From Achatina immaculata (lineage: Eukaryota > Mollusca > Gastropoda > Stylommatophora > Achatinidae): a stretch of 64,000 bases of DNA. This document shows, piece by piece, positions 54,055 through 64,000 of this stretch (position 1 is the first letter of the stretch; each line of letters starts with the position of its first letter). The position numbers and the translations under genes were made by a program. The notes under the pieces were generated by a model. It searched no databases, was not told the DNA's origin, and was given only the letters and a program-made list of their open reading frames with translations. The DNA is taken from positions 26,215,972 through 26,279,971 of the forward strand of contig CM019715.1 in assembly GCA_009760885.1 (NCBI GenBank). The letters run 5' to 3'.

Positions 54055-54889
54055 CACAATGAAAAACCGAGGACACAATAAAACCACCGACTTGAACGAA
54101 CAAGATAATGACTTAGATAACTGACAATTGTATAGACGGAATTGACGCAGACTGACACGTATGACACGTATTAAGACGCTATTGTACACGGTTTTTAAAA
54201 AAATTTTTTAAGAATTTACCAGTTCGGCCAGCTGGCAAATTAAATATTTAGAGGCATGGACTATCGGACAACTGACTTACGACATATAAGTCACGGGGCA
54301 GTTGGAGAGGAGACAAGCAGAGAAGAACACCAGACAAAAGAACAGACGAACAGGGGAGAACAGAGACAAGAGAAGAACAGCAGACAGAGAGGAATGTTCG
54401 AGTGGGGGATCGTCCGACTAAAGACGATCAGTAAGCGAAGGCCGATTCGGACGGCAGAGGGAGACGGTCAGGAGAGAATTGAACAGACAAGAGAAGAACA
54501 GAAAGACAGAGAATCAGAGAAGAACAGCAGACTGGGAACACACACCAGAAAAGACATGAGAGAGAGAAGGAAGATGTAGGTAACGACAGATAGACAATTG
54601 GAGCAATAGATATTCAGAAGATCAGTTTAGAACCAGAGTTAGTTTTATGACAGACAGAAATTGTTTCAAGTTCAAAAAGTGTTTATTTTAGTACTGCGTG
54701 AGGAACGCAGAAGATTCGATACATTTGAGGCTTTGTGTAATGGATGCAGACGAAGAACTAGTTAACCATGTATTGCAGATCTATTATAAAGCAGAATACA
54801 GAATCGTCCTAGCATCACGTGCATATCAGAATATTCATCAGAATATCTTGAAGTTGAGAACATTGACGAAATGCTGTAGGTAGAATATG
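54055..54889 (+). mobile_element. LTR-like repeat D, left part (copy D2)
   Basis: Aligns with 39552-40225 through AGACACAATGAAAA, ACGCTATTG, GAGCAATAGATATTCA, AACCAGAGTTAGTTTTATG and AAGTGTTTATTTTAGTACTG. A purine-rich stretch of about 250 bp (54300-54570) is longer here than in D1. Interrupted by LINE C4; the right part resumes at 55690. Confidence 0.55.
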
Positions 54890-55689
54890 ATCATTCATTC
54901 AATTGCATGTCCCTTGCGGAACTTTGCCTCCCTAACAGCACTTCTGTAGGCCTCTCGGTTGTGAGAAAGATGGCCTGCTGCTGATGCATCCATTTGCAGA
55001 TCATTAACGATCTCTTGCAGCCATCTTCGCCTTGGTCTTCCTCTCTATATTTATCCCATTATGTACCCTTCCAAGGCGGTCTTCTCTAGATTATCATGAC
55101 GTTTAATGTGTACAAAATATTTTTTGAAAACTTTTTTTCTCTGTTTAATCCTCTTTACTAGCCAGCCTTCTTCAGTATTAAGTTCTTGTAGTATAGTTAT
55201 ATTTGTTCTTTTTTGTGTCCATATTTGAAGAACTCTTCTATAGAATTTTCACTCAAAGGCATTTATGTGTTTCTCAGCTGTTTTGTTAAGTGTCCAGGTC
55301 TCACAGGCATATGTTGCATTGGGAAAGATGCATGCCCTTAAAAATCTTATTGTATGTATTTATGTCTGTTCCTCTCCACAGATTCTTTAGTTGTTTTGCT
55401 TTCTGAAGAGCGATTGATGTCCTCTTTTTAATTTCCCTCCTTGTACCTCCAATATTAGTTAGTAGTGATTTAATGTATTCAAAACTCTCCACTTCTTCTA
55501 GTTTTTCCTCATTAATACATATTCCAGCTGCTTGTTTATTTTGTCAGTTGTCATCAATTTAGTTTTCTTCGCATTATATTAAGATAGAGGTTTTGCTCTT
55601 CGCTGTTCTTATGGACTGACATAATTAGTTTTTCCACTCCTTTTTGTTTTGTGGACAGTAATACTGTGTCATCAGCATATAACCTCCAA
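54890..55689 (-). pseudogene. LINE family C fragment inserted in repeat D (copy C4)
   Basis: The minus strand keeps LYADDTVLLSTKQKGVEKLI (YADD active site), HKNSEEQNLYLN, MESFEYIKSLLTNIGGTRRE and TSIALQKAKQLKNLWRGT. The 3' end is near 54890, next to CATTCATTCAATTGCATGTC. Compared with C1 it lacks about 19 bp just before YADD. Candidate target duplication TAGAATATGAT / TAGAAGTTTGAT is imperfect. Confidence 0.8.
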
Positions 55690-55865
55690 TGATAGAAGTT
55701 TGATATTGTGAACAAATGATTAAGTGATTTATCCAAGTGATGTTGTCGACAATACATCTTGATCTTATTTGAGAGAATAAATGAATTCAGAGAACTTTTC
55801 ATCGGACTTGGTCCAGCTAATCTAGTAATGTTTGTGAAAACTAATCCAGATAATTAAACAGGTTG
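55690..55865 (+). mobile_element. LTR-like repeat D, right part (copy D2)
   Basis: GTTTGATATTGTGAACAAAT, GAATTCAGAGAACTTTTCAT and GGACTTGGTCCAG match 40228-40380 in D1. The similarity ends before the segment that gives rise to the 28-bp array. Confidence 0.6.
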
Positions 55866-56344
55866 TGTGTGAAGATAACCTCAGAAATATTCACTAATAT
55901 CATGTGTAAAGATTTCAGGATTACAAAGCATATTAATAACAAGAATTACAAGACAGAAGAACACTACCTCAGTTCTTCAACATTATGATTCACAACTTGT
56001 CAGTATTATAATTCTTTCTCTCTTTCTTCTATATATCTGTCTCTGTCTATCTTCTTCTATTCTTGCTATCATCCATCCCAGCAAACATATATTTTCCGCC
56101 GTCGAATCTGTAATGAGGGCCTAGGAAGAAAGCAAAGCACATGGCCGAACATTGAAAGGGCCCCGGTGGGACCCTTCTTAAAACTATACTCTTTGACTGG
56201 AAATCCGTGGGGAGAATAGGAGAGGCGGCACCTTCGAATGATACCTCGGACAGTTTGGTTAGTAATGGTAAAGAAGATAAGCTCTCTCGTTGGTTTCGGT
56301 ATATGGATTTTGTAGAGCATAAGTGGAAATTTATGTAGCTGGTG
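55866..56344. other. unassigned spacer
   Basis: No feature recognised. Confidence 0.3.
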
Positions 56345-56462
56345 GTGGATTGCTCGGCCTGCTGGAGTCCGTGGTTCGAATCTCTTGACATTTTTTTTTC
56401 CTTTATCGCACATCTAAAGTGCTATGTCTAATATTTTTCGAACGCTAACCATACAATACTGT
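56345..56462 (+). repeat. tRNA-derived SINE family H (copy H3)
   Basis: CTGGAGTCCGTGGTTCGAAT (B box), CGCACATCTAAAGTGC and TATGTCTAATATTTTTCGAA match H1 and H2. Confidence 0.65.
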
Positions 56463-56837
56463 TTTAAAAATTCCTTCTATCATTCCTTCAATGGAAAGCG
56501 GTTCAAGGGAATGACATATTGAAGAAGTGACATAACATCAGCGATGATTGTCAATGGAGTGGCATGAATGTTGCCGTAATGAGACCGTCTAGCAAAGACG
56601 CCTTTGTGTGTTCGAATTCTGTGTGACAAATATGAAATTCTCTGTCGTATTTCCACGAAATAAAAACCAACTATGAATATAAGACGAAGAGGTAAATGAT
56701 GCGCGACTGGGCGAGATACAACTTCCCGTTGTTCCACGCGGTTCAAGTCACATTGACCATCGGGTGAAAATCAGGAGTTGAGAAAGAAAATTGCCCACTC
56801 CTTCCCCAGGTGTAAGCCAAAAATGTAAAATGTTCGT
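56463..56837. other. unassigned spacer
   Basis: No feature recognised. Confidence 0.3.
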
Positions 56838-57215
56838 TTAGATCAGCCACGTGTTAGTTTAGATCAGCCACGTGTTAGTTTAGATCAGCCACGTTTTAGT
56901 TTAGATCAGCCATATGTTAGTTTAGATCAGCCATGTGTTAGTTTAGATCAGCCATGTGTTAGTTTAGATCAGCCACGTGTTAGTTTAGATCAGCCACGTG
57001 TTAATTTAGATCAGCCACGTGTTAGTTTAGATCAGCCACGTGCTAGTTTAGATCAGCCATGTTTTAGTTTAGATCAGCCACGTGTTAGTTTATATCAGCC
57101 ACGTGTTAGTTTAGATCAGCCACGTGTTAGTTTAGATCAGCCAAGTGTTAGTTTAGATCAGCCACGTGTTAGTTTAGATCAGCCACGTGTTAGTTTAGAT
57201 CAGCTACGTGTCTCT
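56838..57215. repeat. 21-bp minisatellite carrying CACGTG
   Basis: Eighteen units of AGTTTAGATCAGCCACGTGT + T. Eleven keep a perfect CACGTG palindrome; the others have CATGTG, CATATG, CACGTT, CAAGTG or TACGTG. One frame reads LDQPRVS repeatedly without stops but lacks an ATG. Confidence 0.95.
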
Positions 57216-57429
57216 TACCTGTGGGCAGTTAGTTTGGACAACTATATCTCTCACAAAATAACGTAACCTGCATAATCTAATCTGTTCAGAGCGATTTAGA
57301 GCCCTTTAGAGCTTCTAATCTAAACATGTTCAAGATCACAGGCTTATTTGGGATTTATAGAACTAATTCAGATTTATGGATTGCTATAGTTTAGTTGTCA
57401 TTGTACTTTTAAAGCTAGTAGTTCTGTGA

Positions 57430-58330
57430 GTGTTTCTTAAACTAGCTTTTTTTTACTGTTTTAATTGTTTTTGTGATTGATTTTTCCCATTGTTTCAACT
57501 GGTTGTTGTGATTGTTTCTTCTTAGTGTTTTAAATCATTTTTGCGACTGTTTCTTCTTGCGGTTTTATATAGTTTTTGTGACTGTTTCTTCTTACTGTTT
57601 TACATAGTGTTTGTGATTGTTTCTTCTAATTGTTTTAAATAGTTTTGTGACTGTTTCTTCTTACTGTTTTAACTAGTTTTGCTGATTGTTTCTTCTTACT
57701 GTTTAATCTAGTTTTGGTGATTGTTTCTTCCTACTGTTTTAAATAGTTTTTTGCTGATTGTTTCTTTTTACTGTTTTAAATAGCTTTGTGATTGGTTTTC
57801 TTACAGTTTTAATAGTCTTTGTGACTGTTTCTTCTTACTGTTTAAGCAAGTTTTGCTTATTGTTTCTTCTTACTGTTTAAATAGATTTTTCGACTGTTTC
57901 TTCTTAATGTTTTAAATAGTTTTTGTGACTGTTTCTTCTTATTGTTTTAAATAGTTTTGCTGACTGTTTCTTCTTACTCTTTTAAACAGTTTCTTCTTAC
58001 TGTTAAAACTAGTTTTGCTAACTGTTTCTTCTTACTGTTTTAAATAGTTTTTGTAACTGTTTCTTCTTACTGTTTTAAATAGTTTTGTGACTGTTTCTTC
58101 TTACTGATTAACCTAATTTTGCTAATTGTTTCTTCTTGCTGTTTTAAATTTTAAAAATTGTTTCTTCTTACTGTTTAACTACTATTTTGGGATTTTTTCC
58201 CCTCTTCTTGCTGCTTTCGTTGGTCATTTTTTTCTTAATGTTTTAGCTAGTTTATGCAGTAGTGTTTTTGTCTCTGTTTTAAGTAGATTTTTGGCTTATT
58301 TTTCTTATTGTTTTACAAGTTTTTATGACA
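57430..58330. repeat. degenerate ~35-bp T-rich minisatellite
   Basis: Units such as GTGACTGTTTCTTCTTACTG + TTTTAAATAGTTTTT recur about 25 times with indels, and become progressively more diverged toward 58760. Confidence 0.85.
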
Positions 58331-58331
58331 G

Positions 58332-58389
<58 letters not shown>

Positions 58390-58390
58390 A
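58331..58390. repeat. (CT)n microsatellite
   Basis: Pure CT followed by TGTGTG. Confidence 0.95.
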
Positions 58391-59423
58391 ACTAGGTTTT
58401 GTGATTTTTTTTTCTTTCTGTCTTTTTAATGACAGATTTCCTCTGTGTTTAGTTAGTTTCTATGATAGTGTTTTTTCTCTCTGATTTATGTAGTTTTTTT
58501 TTTTCCTGACAATTTTTTTCTCTCTGTTTTGTATAGTTTCCATGACAATTTTTTTTCTCTGTTTTAATTAATTTTTAATGATAGTTTTTTTTCTATCTGT
58601 TTAAGTTACTTTGTACGATAGTTTTTTTCCCTCTCTGTTTTGTCTACTTTTATGATATTTTTCTTTCTGTTTTCTTTAGTTTTTATGATAGCTTTCTTTC
58701 TCTGTCTTATCTAGTTTTTATTCCAGTTTTATTACTCTGTTTTAACTAGTTTTTATGATAAGTTTTTTTTTCCTTCTCCTCTTTTATCCAGTCTTTTTTT
58801 TTCACGCTCTGGAGCTTCTTTCACTTCTTTTTTTTTTCTTTGTTCCTGGTGTTCCTGGGCGTATGTTACGTCTTTCTCCGAGCCCCTTATCTATTTTCAT
58901 GGTTTCAAATTACCATTTCATTTCTTTGTTTTCTTTTTCTTTTACACCTTTTTTTGTGTTCCTCTTTGAAATATACGTTACATTATACTGATCTATGCCC
59001 CTCCCCCTGCTCTGTTAGCGTGGTTGTTTCTTTAATTACCTCATTGTGCGCCTGAATTCTTCGTCTGAATACACTTTCATGTCCGACCAGTCCAGCTGAA
59101 TTCGTAACGCAACAGAGCATAATTATGAGCTATCTGAAGCCCGTAACTTCAGAGTTTCCGGTGAAAGGAAGTCACGAAAAGGGACGCTACCATCCTTTCG
59201 TTTCTGAAAAGATCTATTTTTTTTTAACTTTTGTTCCACGAACGTATGACAGTGGGCCCTGAATTATGCCATCAGAACAAAGTGGAAATGACACCCACGA
59301 CGGATCATTCGGAATCAAAAGAAGCATTTTGACGTGACCTAGCCGCATGTATGGGCATTCGCCAGGGGAGAGCATCGAGTCTTTGTTTTGTTCAAAAGGA
59401 AAGTTTCTTCTCTTCAAAGTGCG

Positions 59424-59425
<2 letters not shown>

Positions 59426-59460
<35 letters not shown>
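59426..59460. repeat. (TATC)n in unit 1
   Basis: TATC array directly followed by a LINE C end; repeated at 61311-61345. Confidence 0.95.
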
Positions 59461-59461
<1 letters not shown>

Positions 59462-59545
59462 GCTTACAACCGAAAGGCCTACAGGAGAGCTGTTAGGGAG
59501 GCAAAGTTCCCCAAGGGACAAGCAAATGATTGACTGACTGATCCA
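59461..59545 (+). pseudogene. LINE family C extreme 3' end (copy C5)
   Basis: TTGCTTACAACCGAAAGGCC, AGAGCTGTTAGGGAGGCAAA and CAAGGGACAAGCAAATGA match the last 80 bp of C1. The tail GATTGACTGACTGATCC leads into CATC repeats. Confidence 0.8.
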
Positions 59546-59706
59546 TCCATCCGTCCATTCATCCATCCGTCTGTCTCTCTGTTTTTTATCCATCCATCCA
59601 TACACCCATCCATCCATCCGTCTCTCTTTCTTTTTTATCTATCCATCCATTCATCCATCCATCCATCCATCTATCCATCCATCCATCCATCTATCCATCC
59701 ATTTTT
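59546..59706. repeat. (CATC)n arrays in unit 1
   Basis: CATCCATC and CGTC repeats in three blocks, following the LINE C tail. Confidence 0.9.
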
Positions 59707-60091
59707 CTGTGTTCCTGTCTTTCTATGTATCTCTGTTTTTCTCTCTCTCTACCCCCTCCGCCCACCCCATACTAAACATGTTGCACATATCGATTTTAAG
59801 ATATCACGGACCGTTTTCTTGACAAAGTGCCAAGTTACGAAAGAAAAATTAATATAAAGAAAATGAAGCACAAACAAAAATCGCTAGTGGACTGACTTCC
59901 AGTGCGCAGGTTCTGCCACCGTAATGGATCATCGACATCATCTCAGACATTTTCTTTTTTCAGGCTTCGCGAAGCAGCAGAACCTGGCATTTTTAATCTC
60001 TCCTGTCAGAGTTCCACGGACCTGTACAGACAGTAACAACTCTTTCCTTTACAAAGATTATATCACATGACAGTGCTGCCATCAGACAGTG

Positions 60092-60505
60092 GACAAGTTT
60101 GATAGTGGTGGAGTCTAACAGTGGTAGAGTCTAATAGTGGTAGAGTTTGATAGTGGTGGAGTCTAATAGTGGTAGAGTTTGATAGTGGTGGAGTCTAATA
60201 GTGGTAGTGTTTGATAGTGGTGGAGTCTAACAGTGGTAGAGTTTGATAGTGGTAGAGTCTAATATTGGTAGTGTTTGATAGTGGTGGAGTCTAATAGTGG
60301 TTGAGTTTGATAGTGGTGGAGTCTAATATTGGTAGTGTTTGATAGTGGTGGAGTCTAATAGTGGTAGAGTTTGATAGTGGTGGAGTCTAATAGTGGTAGA
60401 GTTTGATAGTGGTGGAGTCTAACAGTGGTAGAGTTTGATAGTGGTGGAGTCTAATAGTGGTAGAGTTTGATAGTGGTGGAGTCTAATAGTGGTAGAGTTT
60501 GATAG
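60092..60505. repeat. 16/32-bp satellite, array 1
   Basis: Alternating 16-bp units TAGTGGTGGAGTCTAA and TAGTGGTAGAGTTTGA, about 12 dimers. Confidence 0.95.
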
Positions 60506-61308
60506 TTTTTTTCCCTCTCTGTTTTGTCTACTTTTATGATATTTTTCTTTCTGTTTTCTTTAGTTTTTATGATAGCTTTCTTTCTCTGTCTTATCTAGTT
60601 TTTATTCCAGTTTTATTACTCTGTTTTAACTAGTTTTTATGATAAGTTTTTTTTTTCCTTCTCCTCTTTTATCCAGTCTTTTTTTTTTCACGCTCTGGAG
60701 CTTCTTTCACTTCTTTTTTTTTTCTTTGTTCCTGGTGTTCCTGGGCGTATGTTACGTCTTTCTCCGAGCCCCTTATCTATTTTCATGGTTTCAAATTACC
60801 ATTTCATTTCTTTGTTTTCTTTTTCTTTTACACCTTTTTTTGTGTTCCTCTTTGAAATATACGTTACATTATACTGATCTATGCCCCTCCCCCTGCTCTG
60901 TTAGCGTGGTTGTTTCTTTAATTACCTCATTGTGCGCCTGAATTCTTCGTCTGAATACACTTTCATGTCCGACCAGTCCAGCTGAATTCGTAACGCAACA
61001 GAGCATAATTATGAGCTATCTGAAGCCCGTAACTTCAGAGTTTCCGGTGAAAGGAAGTCACGAAAAGGGACGCTACCATCCTTTCGTTTCTGAAAAGATC
61101 TATTTTTTTTAACTTTTGTTCCACGAACGTATGACAGTGGGCCCTGAATTATGCCATCAGAACAAAGTGGAAATGACACCCACGACGGATCATTCGGAAT
61201 CAAAAGAAGCATTTTGACGTGACCTAGCCGCATGTATGGGCATTCGCCAGGGGAGAGCATCGAGTCTTTGTTTTGTTCAAAAGGAAAGTTTCTTCTCTTC
61301 AAAGTGCG

Positions 61309-61345
<37 letters not shown>

Positions 61346-61346
<1 letters not shown>

Positions 61347-61430
61347 GCTTACAACCGAAAGGCCTACAGGAGAGCTGTTAGGGAGGCAAAGTTCCCCAAG
61401 GGACAAGCAAATGATTGACTGACTGATCCA
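61346..61430 (+). pseudogene. LINE family C extreme 3' end (copy C6)
   Basis: Duplicate of C5 inside unit 2; same TATC sequence upstream and CATC repeats downstream. Confidence 0.8.
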
Positions 61431-61974
61431 TCCATCCGTCCATTCATCCATCCGTCTGTCTCTCTGTTTTTTATCCATCCATCCATACACCCATCCATCC
61501 ATCCGTCTCTCTTTCTTTTTTATCTATCCATCCATTCATCCATCCATCCATCTATCCATCCATCCATCCATCTATCCATCCATTTTTCTGTGTTCCTGTC
61601 TTTCTATGTATCTCTGTTTTTCTCTCTCTCTACCCCCTCCGCCCACCCCATACTAAACATGTTGCACATATCGATTTTAAGATATCACGGACCGTTTTCT
61701 TGACAAAGTGCCAAGTTACGAAAGAAAAATTAATATAAAGAAAATGAAGCACAAACAAAAATCGCTAGTGGACTGACTTCCAGTGCGCAGGTTCTGCCAC
61801 CGTAATGGATCATCGACATCATCTCAGACATTTTCTTTTTTCAGGCTTCGCGAAGCAGCAGAACCTGGCATTTTTAATCTCTCCTGTCAGAGTTCCACGG
61901 ACCTGTACAGACAGTAACAACTCTTTCCTTTACAAAGATTATATCACATGGCAGTGCTGCCATCAGACAGTGGA

Positions 61975-62609
61975 CAAGTTTGATAGTGGTGGAGTCTGAT
62001 AGTGGTAGAGTTTGATAGTGGTAGAGTTTGATAGTGGTGGAGTCTAATAGTGGTAGAGTTTGATAGTGGTGGAGTCTAATAGTGGTAGTGTTTGATAGTG
62101 GTGGAGTCTAACAGTGGTAGAGTTTGATAGTGGTAGAGTCTAATATTGGTAGTGTTTGATAGTGGTGGAGTCTAATAGTGGTTGAGTTTGATAGTGGTGG
62201 AGTCTAATATTGGTAGTGTTTGATAGTGGTGGAGTCTAATAGTGGTTGAGTTTGATAGTGGTGGAGTCTAATAGTGGTAGAGTTTGATAGTGGTGGAGTC
62301 TAACAGTGGTTGAGTTTGATAGTGGTGGAGTCTGATAGTGGTAGAGTCTGATAGTGGTGGAGTCTAATAGTGGTAGAGTTTGATAGTGGTGGAGTCTAAT
62401 AGTGGTAGAGTTTGATAGTGATGGAATCTAATAGTGGTAGAGTTTGATAGTGGTGGAGTCTGATAGTGGTAGAGTCTGATAGTGGTGGAGTCTAATAGTG
62501 GTAGAGTTTGATAGTGGTGGAGTCTAATAGTGGTAGAGTTTGATAGTGATGGAATCTAATAGTGGTAGAGTTTGATAGTGGTGGAGTCTAATAGTGGTAG
62601 AGTTTGATA
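61975..62609. repeat. 16/32-bp satellite, array 2
   Basis: Same dimer as array 1, with extra variants (TAGTGATGGAATCTAA) that occur twice with the same spacing, showing a higher-order repeat of about 150 bp. Confidence 0.9.
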
Positions 62610-64000
62610 GTTGTGAAACGTGAAGTCTGATATTGATGAAGTCTTCTAGTAGTGAAGTCTGATAGTGGTTAAGTCTCGTAGTGACGAAATCTGACAGTGA
62701 TGAGGTCTGATAGTGATAGAGTCTGATAATGATGAAGTCTGACAGTGGTGAAGTATGACAGTGGTGAGGTCTGATAATGGTGAAGTATGAAGTATGACAG
62801 TGGTGAGGTCTGATAATGGTGAAGTATGACAGTGGTGAGGTCTGATAATGGTGAAGTATGACAGTGGTGAGGTCTGATAATGGTGAAGTATGACAGTGGT
62901 GAGGTCTGATAATGGTGAAGTATGAAGTATGACAGTGGTGAGGTCTGATAATGGTGAAGTATGAAGTATGACAGTGGTGAGGTCTGATAATGGTGAAGTA
63001 TGACAGTGGTGAAGTCTGATAATGGTGAAGTATGAAGTCTGACAGTGGTGAAGTCTGATAGTGATAGAGTCTGATAATGGTGAAGTCTGACAGTGGTGAA
63101 GTCTGATAATGGTGAAGTCTGACAGTGGTGAAGTCTGATAATGGTGAAGTATGAAGTATGACAGTGGTGAAGTCTGATAATGGTGAAGTGTGACAGTGGT
63201 GAAGTCTGATAATGATGAAGTATGACAGTGGTGAAGTCTGATAATGGTGAAGTATGAAGTATGACAGTGGTGAAGTCTGATAATGGTGAAGTATGAAGTA
63301 TGACAGTGGTGAAGTATGAAGTATGACAGTGGTGAAGTCTGATAATGGTGAAGTATGAAGTATGACAGTGGTGAAGTCTGATAATGGTGAAGTATGACAG
63401 TGGTGAAGTCTGATAATGATGAAGTATGAAGTATGACAGTGGTGAAGTCTGATAATGGTGAAGTATGACAGTGGTGAAGTCTGACAGTGGTGAAGTATGA
63501 CAGTGGTGAAGTCTGACAGTGGTGAAGTCGGATAGTGATAAAGTCTGGTAATGGTGAAGTATGACAGTGGTGAAGTCTGACAGTGGTGAAGTCGGATAGT
63601 GATAAAGTCTGGTAATGGTGAAGTATGACAGTGGTGAAGTCTGACAGTGGTGAAGTATGACAGTGGTGAAGTCTGATAATGGTGAAGTATGACAGTGGTG
63701 AAGTCAGATAGTGATAAAGTCTGATAATGGTGAAGTATGACAGTGGTGAAGTCCGACAGTGGTGAAGTCGGATAGTGATAAAGTCTGATAATGGTGAAGT
63801 ATGACAGTGGTGAAGTCTGATAATGGTGAAGTATGACAGTGGTGAAGTCAGATAGTGATAAAGTCTGATAATGGTGAAGTATGACAGTGGTGAAGTCCGA
63901 CAGTGGTGAAATCGGATAGTGATAAAGTCTGATAATGGTGAAGTATGACGGTGGTGAAGTCTGACAGTGGTGAGGTCTGATAGTGATAAACATAACGAGA
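62610..64000. repeat. large satellite of 16-bp related units (GTGGTGAAGTMTGACA type)
   Basis: Over 1.35 kb of units GTATGACAGTGGTGAAGTCT and GATAATGGTGAA with periods of 16, 32 and longer multiples. It runs to the window edge, so its full size is unknown. It creates a 489-residue His/Ser/Thr open frame on the minus strand that is not a gene. Confidence 0.95.

Larger units (their letters stand above)
58617..60500. repeat. tandem segmental duplication, unit 1
   Basis: About 1.88 kb repeated directly at 60501-62609. It contains a T-rich part, a non-repetitive core (58990-59400), a TATC array, a LINE C 3' end, CATC arrays and a 16-bp array. Differences between units are few: a single A/G at 60070 versus 61951, T-run lengths and one CATC unit. 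Confidence 0.95.
60501..62609. repeat. tandem segmental duplication, unit 2
   Basis: Second copy of 58617-60500, joined where array 1 ends in GATAGT and the duplicated segment also begins GATAGT. Its terminal 16-bp array is about 200 bp longer than in unit 1. Confidence 0.95.

Noticed and set aside
53697..54189. Ile/Phe-rich minus-strand frames near 53.8 kb
   Set aside because: They translate a 12-bp GAATATGATTAT repeat and its borders.
56838..57215. Regularly spaced repeats that might suggest a CRISPR array
   Set aside because: Units are contiguous with no unique spacers, and the DNA is eukaryotic.
61009..61302. Duplicated frame MKRRNFPFEQNKDSML present in both units of the tandem duplication
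   Set aside because: Identity is explained by the recent DNA duplication; the frame length differs between units because of a T-run, and no motif is recognisable.
62524..63993. 489-residue minus-strand open frame rich in HHCHTSPLSDFTTVIL
   Set aside because: It is the translation of a 16/32-bp satellite; no non-repeat domain and no start context.

Overview
The window is non-coding eukaryotic, metazoan DNA. It most resembles a mollusc genome, possibly a gastropod or cephalopod. The reasons are AT-rich composition, long TATC/GATA arrays, several tRNA-derived SINE families, many 5'-truncated non-LTR retrotransposon ends, and decayed mariner, Tc1, pogo and hAT transposons. The species cannot be fixed from the sequence alone. 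I found no intact host gene, no rRNA or tRNA gene, and nothing bacterial (no operons, no CRISPR). Every recognisable protein-coding stretch is a broken piece of a mobile element, and nearly all long open frames elsewhere come from tandem repeats.

Layout. 0-10 kb: LINE end (family E), deleted mariner, SINE with a 32-bp minisatellite, 33-bp minisatellite, interspersed repeat F, tRNA-SINE, a DUF4817-type mariner, a 20-bp minisatellite, a TATC array and a second F copy. 10-20 kb: second deleted mariner, LINE with a nested TIR element, SINE2, long purine and pyrimidine tracts in opposite orientation, third F copy, a Penelope-like terminal sequence, LINE family B. 20-32 kb: LINE B end, TATC arrays, the best preserved reverse transcriptase (family C), SINE2 copies, a pogo-type MITE, a LINE RNase H relic. 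32-42 kb: LINE families A and E, third mariner, a Penelope-like foldback, a CR1/L2 LINE end interrupted by LINE A, a U2-snRNA-like piece, an LTR-like repeat D followed by a 28-bp array, and a hAT (ZMYM1-like) transposase pseudogene. 42-53 kb: LINE B, SINE fragments, 27-, 42- and 39-bp minisatellites, a fourth mariner, a Tc1 relic, a second foldback. 53-64 kb: TATC array, a second copy of D split by LINE C, an 18-copy 21-bp repeat carrying CACGTG, and a recent tandem duplication of about 1.9 kb that ends in a large 16/32-bp satellite.

The elements interact in two visible ways. First, they nest: C in SINE2, A in CR1, C in D, a TIR element in a LINE. Two of these insertions keep target-site duplications. 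Second, LINE 3' ends are repeatedly followed by microsatellites, and the repeat motif varies between copies of one family, so retrotransposition appears to seed the simple repeats. The most unusual structures are the two Penelope-like hairpins, the 28-bp array that resembles an amplified LTR/primer-binding-site junction, and the shared internal deletion of two mariner copies.
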